Made by a program: the position numbers and the translations under genes. Shown piece after piece: positions 15,174-19,470 of a stretch of 19,470 bases of DNA (positions are counted from its first letter, which is position 1; each line of letters opens with the position of its first letter). Source of the stretch: CAZILM01 sp964625325 (GTDB taxonomy: Bacteria > Patescibacteriota > Saccharimonadia > Saccharimonadales > CAYVSP01); contig CAZVBA010000013.1 of the NCBI GenBank assembly GCA_964625325.1, positions 1-19,470 on the forward strand. Reading direction: 5' to 3'. Under the pieces are notes generated by a model. It was given only the letters and a program-made list of their open reading frames with translations, did not search any database and was not told the DNA's origin.

Positions 15174-17051
15174 CTACTGCAGGACTGCTTTTATGCGTCT
15201 GATACCGGCGGCCGAGGATTCTTCTTTGATGATTTTGAATTTCTTGCCGCCATCGGCTAAAGTGCCAGTATGTTCGACATGCGGACCGCCGCATAGTTCC
15301 ATGGTGTAGGGGTTGTTTTCGGGCCCCATGATGTAGACCTTGACGGTGTCGCCGTACTTTTCGCCGAAGTGGCCACGGGCGCCGGTGGCCAGGCCTTCCT
15401 TGGTGGGCATTTCTTTCCAAGTAACCGGCAGATCCTTTTGAATCTGCTCGTTGACTATATCTTCGACTTTTTGAATTTCTTCAGGCGTCATTTTACTTGG
15501 GTGATTGAAGTCAAAGCGCAAGCGCTCGTTGGTAATGTTGGATCCACGTTGTTCCACATGATCGCCCAGAACCAGGCGCAGGGCTTTGTACATCAGATGT
15601 GTCGCCGTGTGGTACTTGATAGTCTGTTCAGAGTGCTCGGCCAGGCCACCTTTGAACATCCCGGCGGCAGCTGTCCGGGAGCGGGTGCGTTGCGCTTCCA
15701 GCTCAGCGTCATAGGCTTCCCGCCAATTATTCTCTACTTTGATATCTTTTTTCTTGGCCTCCTCAACGCTTAACTCTGGCGGGAAACCGTAGGTATCAAA
15801 CAACATGAAAACGGCTTTGCCTTCCAGTTTATCTTTAACCATTCTTTCAAATTCGCGCAGACCTTTCTTCAGCGTCTGGCGGAAAAGCTTTTCTTCTTTT
15901 TCTAGCACATCAATCACAATCTTTTCATCCTTGGCAATGTCCGGGAAAGGTTCACGGTACATATTGATTACAATCGGCGCTACGGCCGCAAACAGCCCTG
16001 ACTCAATGCCCAGCTCATGGCCATGGCGGATAGCGCGGCGCAACAAGCGGCGCAAAATGTAGCCTTGAGTCTTGTTGCTCGGAGTCACCCCGTCGCCGGC
16101 CATGAAGACAGCACTTCGCATGTGGTCAGCGATGATACGCTTGGACTGGACGTGGTCTTCGTATTTTTTGCCAGACAGCTTTTGCAATTCTTCGATAATC
16201 GGCCACAGTAGGTCAATCCTGAAAACGTCCGGATTGTTAATGCTGGCGGCCGCAATGCGCTCCAGCCCGCCGCCAAAGTCGACATTCTGCTGTGGAAGTT
16301 CTTTGAAGCCGCCGTCCTCGGTCTTAATGTATTGCATAAAGACCGAGTTGCCGATCTCCAGGAAGCGGCCACAGTCGCAGTTAGGGTGGCAGTACTCGCC
16401 AAAGTCTTTGTTGTGCTCGGTGCCAAAATCATAGAAAACTTCGCTGTCCGGACCACCCGGCTCGCCTGCTGGCATGTTCTCTGGCTTGCCAACCCGGCTC
16501 CACCAGTTCTTGCTGGCATCATAGTAAAAGATACGTCCGTCCTGCAAGCCTTTTTGGTAACCATCAGCTTCGCTGCCGATTTCCACCACTTTGGCGTCAA
16601 TCCCTTTGCCCTTGAATAATTTCTGCCAGATTTCGGCTGATTCGGTGTCTTTGGGCACCTTATTGCCCTCATCACCGATAAATACAGTCGTGTAGATATT
16701 TTTCGGATCCAAGCCCACGACGTCAGTCAGGAATTCAAAAAACCACGGCAGCTGTTCTTGTTTGAAATAATCGCCCAGGCTCCAGTTACCCAACATCTCA
16801 AAGAAAGTAGTGTGACGATTGTCGCCGACTTCGTCTATGTCATCGGCCCGGAAACAGGTCTGACTATCAGTTAAACGCTTGCCGGCCGGGTGTTTCTCGC
16901 CCAGCAGGTAGGGCAGCAAAGGCTGCATGCCGCTGCCGGTAAACAGCGTCGTTGGGTCGTTATCCGGCACAATCCGGGCGCGCGGAATAAGCTTGTGTCC
17001 ATTTTTGACACAAAAATCTAAATAGGCTTTTCTAATTTCTTGCGCTGTCAT
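15174..17051 (-). CDS. alaS: Alanyl-tRNA synthetase, compact form lacking C-Ala
   Basis: Charges tRNA-Ala and edits mischarged tRNA. The class II core is clear: RKAYLDFCVKNGHKLIP, TFFEMLGNWSLGDYFK (motif 2), and FGGGLERIAAA (motif 3). The stretch EPGGPDSEVFYD, in place of GPCGPCSEIYYD, and a Cys/His-rich CHPNCDC insert look like the CPR form. The four editing-site zinc ligands are kept: H481 and H485 in HTATH, C587 and H591 in CGGPHV (usually CGGTHV). At 625 residues it is far shorter than the usual 870 or so: it ends at AAGIRRIKAVLQ, without the DHHA1/C-Ala domain, and the roughly 100-residue beta-barrel normally before HxATH is reduced to about 25 residues. Ends cleanly in TAG, so this is compaction rather than a frameshift. 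It starts 10 nt after the trehalase-like gene. Confidence 0.95.
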   Translation of the reverse strand: MTAQEIRKAYLDFCVKNGHKLIPRARIVPDNDPTTLFTGSGMQPLLPYLLGEKHPAGKRLTDSQTCFRADDIDEVGDNRHTTFFEMLGNWSLGDYFKQEQLPWFFEFLTDVVGLDPKNIYTTVFIGDEGNKVPKDTESAEIWQKLFKGKGIDAKVVEIGSEADGYQKGLQDGRIFYYDASKNWWSRVGKPENMPAGEPGGPDSEVFYDFGTEHNKDFGEYCHPNCDCGRFLEIGNSVFMQYIKTEDGGFKELPQQNVDFGGGLERIAAASINNPDVFRIDLLWPIIEELQKLSGKKYEDHVQSKRIIADHMRSAVFMAGDGVTPSNKTQGYILRRLLRRAIRHGHELGIESGLFAAVAPIVINMYREPFPDIAKDEKIVIDVLEKEEKLFRQTLKKGLREFERMVKDKLEGKAVFMLFDTYGFPPELSVEEAKKKDIKVENNWREAYDAELEAQRTRSRTAAAGMFKGGLAEHSEQTIKYHTATHLMYKALRLVLGDHVEQRGSNITNERLRFDFNHPSKMTPEEIQKVEDIVNEQIQKDLPVTWKEMPTKEGLATGARGHFGEKYGDTVKVYIMGPENNPYTMELCGGPHVEHTGTLADGGKKFKIIKEESSAAGIRRIKAVLQ

Positions 17052-17061
17052 CTGTTACAGT

Positions 17062-18240
17062 CTACATCAAATCATGGGCTAAACGTAAAAATATCGCGTT
17101 AGTCCAGGCAAAGCCAGCTTGAGTTGGATACCTGCCCTTCCAGCCGACGTGGCATTGCACCACGTCATATTTTTCCCAGACTTTACCGGTGTGTCTAAAA
17201 ACTTTCAGATGAAGATCCAGCCATTTCTTGGTAATACGGTCAGCTTCACTTACAAGGTCATAGTTTCTAAGCGCTTGAATTGTGATGTACTGTTGAGGCG
17301 CCCAACCGTTCGGATAATCCCACTGATGATGCTTCCAGGGGACTTTTTCGGTATTTGTTAGGCCACCGTCATACTCAAATTCCCTAAGCTGCCGCACAGC
17401 TTTGACTGCTTGCTCGGGCAAAGCTGCTTTGCACCACAGGGGGTAAAAACCGGCAAGAGACTTCAGCGTTTCGGTCTTTTTTGTTTTTAGATTGTAATCA
17501 TAATAAAAACCACTCTCTTCATCCCAAAAATAGGTATTGATCAGTTGTGCTCGTTTTTCCATGGCCTTGTGCCACTTTTTAACTGATATTTCGTCATGAT
17601 TGAGCTCAGCAAAACGGGCGAAATCGGCCTCGTATTGGTAGAGTTGGCAATTGAGATCGACAGGCACCAACGATTTGTAATTCTTGCGGTTGTAACGCGC
17701 CGAACTGTCCCAGCCCGATTCGTAAACTGTAAGCCGCCGCTTCCAAAAACGTGGGGCATAACGACTGAGACCGGTGTGCGAGTTAAATCGTTGCCCGCTC
17801 ATCCAGACCTGCTCATACTCCTGTTTGGCAACTTCTATAACTTTGGCCAGCCACTCCCCGTCCGCACCTCCGTGTTCATAGACCTCAAAGGCCATCCGCG
17901 TAAGATATGGTGGTTGACTGCGCCCCAGACTGGTCCAACTATTACGCGCCGGCATAAGTTTGAATTTATTAAACAAATAGCAAAGGTTATCAACCATCAG
18001 CCGTGCTTCATTTGCCCGTCCACTTACTACTAGACCAAGGAGAGTAAAGTAGGTATCCCAGTAAAATTGAGTGTGGGCAAAGTACTTGTCGTTTGGCGAT
18101 ACGGAAGGGTTAGGCAATTTGACATAACCGATGTGCATGGCCAACGTCCCCAGCGTACGTTTTTGCGCACGATAGCTTGAAGACAGTGCTCTATCCCAGT
18201 AGTTCTCCATGTATGCTATGAGTTCTCGATACTCCTCCAT
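17062..18240 (-). CDS. Glycoside hydrolase family 37 (trehalase-like), cytoplasmic
   Basis: An (alpha/alpha)6-barrel hydrolase resembling alpha,alpha-trehalase. Visible: FYWDTYFTLLGLVVSG (59-74), LGRSQPPYLTRMA (105-117), ESGWDSSAR (174-182, D178 aligning with the general acid), the second trehalase signature QWDYPNGWAP (306-315), WEKYDV (E356 as probable base) and RYPTQAGFAWTNAIFL (370-385). The first trehalase signature, PGGRFxExYxWD, is degenerate: the PGGRF part reads DKYFAHT. A trehalose-contacting Arg is therefore missing and the substrate may differ. It has 392 residues against about 550 in E. coli TreA/TreF and no signal peptide. The gene starts 2 nt after mnmA and ends 10 nt before alaS, so it is probably co-transcribed with both. 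Confidence 0.85.
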   Translation of the reverse strand: MEEYRELIAYMENYWDRALSSSYRAQKRTLGTLAMHIGYVKLPNPSVSPNDKYFAHTQFYWDTYFTLLGLVVSGRANEARLMVDNLCYLFNKFKLMPARNSWTSLGRSQPPYLTRMAFEVYEHGGADGEWLAKVIEVAKQEYEQVWMSGQRFNSHTGLSRYAPRFWKRRLTVYESGWDSSARYNRKNYKSLVPVDLNCQLYQYEADFARFAELNHDEISVKKWHKAMEKRAQLINTYFWDEESGFYYDYNLKTKKTETLKSLAGFYPLWCKAALPEQAVKAVRQLREFEYDGGLTNTEKVPWKHHQWDYPNGWAPQQYITIQALRNYDLVSEADRITKKWLDLHLKVFRHTGKVWEKYDVVQCHVGWKGRYPTQAGFAWTNAIFLRLAHDLM

Positions 18241-18242
18241 GT

Positions 18243-19286
18243 TTATACCAGAATACCACCACCGACGACTCGGTCGCCATCATAGATGACGGCTGATTGA
18301 CCAGGTGTTACAGCCCGGACTGGCTCGGCCAACTTAACAAGTAAACTTTTTTTGTCCGAAGAAAGCTTAGCTTTGATGAGCGGCGCCCGGTAGCGTGTAC
18401 GAACATCATAGCTTTTACTAAAGATTGGCGCGCCGTTTATCCAATGCACGTCAGCTAGTTTAATCTCATTGTGCCAGAGCTGCTTGTCGTCAAGGTTGGT
18501 CGTAGCGTAGACTTCGTTCTTTTTCATGTCCTTGCCAGTGACGTAGTACGGTAGGCCGCCACCAACGCTCAGGCCGTGACGCTGGCCGATAGTGTAGAAA
18601 ATAGCACCGTCGTGCTGGCCGATCTCCTTACCATTTTGATCGATAATGGCGCCGGACTTGGTTTTAATGTAGTTGCTCAGAAAATCTTTAATGCCGATGC
18701 TGCCAACAAAACAGATACCTTGGCTATCCCTTTTCTCAGCCGTTGCCAAGCCAAGCTTTTTAGCTAACGCTCTTACTTCGGCTTTAGTCTTGAATTCGCC
18801 AATCGGCATCAGTGATTTTTCCAATGCTGTCTGTGTCACGCGGTAGAGAAAATAGGTCTGGTCTTTGTCCTTGTTTTTGGCCGTCAGCAGTTGGCCGTCT
18901 TTGACCCGAGCATAATGCCCAGTCGCAATCATGTCGGCGCCGTCTTTGAGCGCCGTATTCAAGAACAGCTTAAACTTGACCTCTTGATTGCACATAATGT
19001 CCGGGTTGGGTGTGCGACCGGCTTTGTACTCATCCAGCATGTAGTCCACAACAACATGGCGGTAGTCTTTTTCAAAATCGTACATTTTAAAGTCAATGCC
19101 CAGCTGCACGGCCACGCGCTTGGCGTCCTGGTAATCTTCTTTCCAGGGACAATGATGGCCCGGCAGGTCCTGGCTCCAATTTTTCATATAGACGCCGACG
19201 ACGTTATGGCCCTGCTCTTTCAGCAAAGCTGCGGTGACTGACGAATCAACGCCGCCACTCATGCCGACATATACGGTTTTAGACAT
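18243..19286 (-). CDS. mnmA: tRNA-specific 2-thiouridylase MnmA
   Basis: ATP-dependent thiolation of U34 in Lys, Glu and Gln tRNAs. The 347 residues cover the family: PP-loop GMSGGVDSS (8-16), catalytic cysteines C99 (NPDIMCNQEVKF) and C192 (SQGICFVG), DQTYFLY, IGQRHGLSVGGGLPYYV and the C-terminal barrel (VRTRYRAPLIKAKL, VTPGQSAVIYDGDRVVGGG). No sulfur-relay gene is in the window. First of the mnmA-trehalase-alaS run. A TGTTAAAAT extended -10 ends 8 nt before ATG 19286. Confidence 0.97.
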   Translation of the reverse strand: MSKTVYVGMSGGVDSSVTAALLKEQGHNVVGVYMKNWSQDLPGHHCPWKEDYQDAKRVAVQLGIDFKMYDFEKDYRHVVVDYMLDEYKAGRTPNPDIMCNQEVKFKLFLNTALKDGADMIATGHYARVKDGQLLTAKNKDKDQTYFLYRVTQTALEKSLMPIGEFKTKAEVRALAKKLGLATAEKRDSQGICFVGSIGIKDFLSNYIKTKSGAIIDQNGKEIGQHDGAIFYTIGQRHGLSVGGGLPYYVTGKDMKKNEVYATTNLDDKQLWHNEIKLADVHWINGAPIFSKSYDVRTRYRAPLIKAKLSSDKKSLLVKLAEPVRAVTPGQSAVIYDGDRVVGGGILV

Positions 19287-19294
19287 AGCACCCT

Positions 19295-19303
19295 ATTTTA
19301 ACA
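19295..19303 (-). promoter_or_regulatory. Extended -10 box before mnmA
   Basis: The minus strand reads TGT-TAAAAT, 8 nt before ATG 19286, in the 19-bp gap after the upstream gene. AGGGTG lies in the spacer only 2 nt from the ATG, too close for a normal Shine-Dalgarno, so a near-leaderless start is more likely. Confidence 0.45.
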
Positions 19304-19305
19304 GA

Positions 19306-19470
19306 TTAGTTGTCTTGATCGGTCTCTAAACGGCGTCTTAATGCGTACAACTCGTGCTTACGGCCCAGCCAAAACGCCAACATGATAAAGACTACCGAAA
19401 TAGCGGCCGGCCACCATGGAATAATTGTTTTGGTGATGACGGTTGGTCCCTTTGGTTCATTCTTTTGGGA
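19306..19470 (-). CDS. C-terminal fragment of a single-pass membrane protein (5' end outside window)
   Basis: The frame is open from the right edge and ends in TAA at 19308-19306, giving 54 visible residues. They begin SQKNEPKGP, pass through one hydrophobic helix (IIPWWPAAISVVFIMLAFWLG), and end in a basic then mixed tail (RKHELYALRRRLETDQDN). Basic residues after the helix predict a cytoplasmic C-terminus. Codon use resembles the neighbours. It lies 19 bp upstream of mnmA on the same strand. Family not recognised; too little is visible. Confidence 0.6.
   Translation of the reverse strand, partial: SQKNEPKGPTVITKTIIPWWPAAISVVFIMLAFWLGRKHELYALRRRLETDQDN

Noticed and set aside
1..19470. Genetic code 25 (TGA read as glycine), as in Gracilibacteria/Absconditabacteria
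   Set aside because: All genes are full length under the standard code and none contains an in-frame TGA.

Overview
The window looks like a chromosomal segment of a Patescibacteria/CPR bacterium, most likely a Candidatus Saccharibacteria (TM7) relative. This is inferred from gene content and protein style, not from a marker phylogeny. The pointers are a compact alanyl-tRNA synthetase with CPR-like motifs, an FtsA/PilM-like ATPase paired with a membrane-anchored 'baseplate J-like' protein, a LysM-CHAP peptidoglycan hydrolase, and very tight gene packing. A run of 100 N inside uvrA shows this is a draft, probably metagenomic, assembly. I see no mobile element, CRISPR array, rRNA or tRNA.

Layout. 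1-329 is the 3' end of an ABC exporter (+). 362-1503 (-) holds L25/Ctc and a Nudix hydrolase. 1582-2187 (+) is a DedA membrane protein. 2199-6223 (-) carries exoD-like, uvrA and a small unknown gene. 6343-6615 (+) is a possible new small membrane protein that overlaps the 3' end of sbcB. 6503-10284 (-) carries a LysM-CHAP hydrolase, obg and sbcB. 10387-10680 is the only long non-coding stretch; it holds a good promoter and an apparently structured leader for the LysM-CHAP gene. 10681-15135 (-) is a compact run: FtsA/PilM-like ATPase, 557-aa membrane protein, ruvX, mltG. 15174-19286 (-) is mnmA, a trehalase-family gene and alaS. 19306-19470 (-) is the end of a single-pass membrane protein.

How the genes fit together. 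Three themes recur: DNA repair and recombination (uvrA, sbcB, ruvX, Nudix), translation and tRNA (L25, obg, mnmA, alaS), and the cell envelope (LysM-CHAP, MltG, the FtsA-like ATPase with its membrane partner, DedA, ExoD). Most genes are on the minus strand with 1-35 bp gaps.

What deserves a second look: (i) the uvrA break is almost certainly an assembly artefact, because contig ends overlap by exactly 55 bp and collapsing them restores the frame; (ii) at least six genes have a -10 hexamer only 6-10 nt before the ATG and no Shine-Dalgarno, suggesting leaderless mRNAs; (iii) the LysM-CHAP gene has a leader with mutually exclusive pairings and may start at a non-AUG codon; (iv) AlaS lacks both the C-Ala domain and the editing beta-barrel; (v) no gene ends in TGA.
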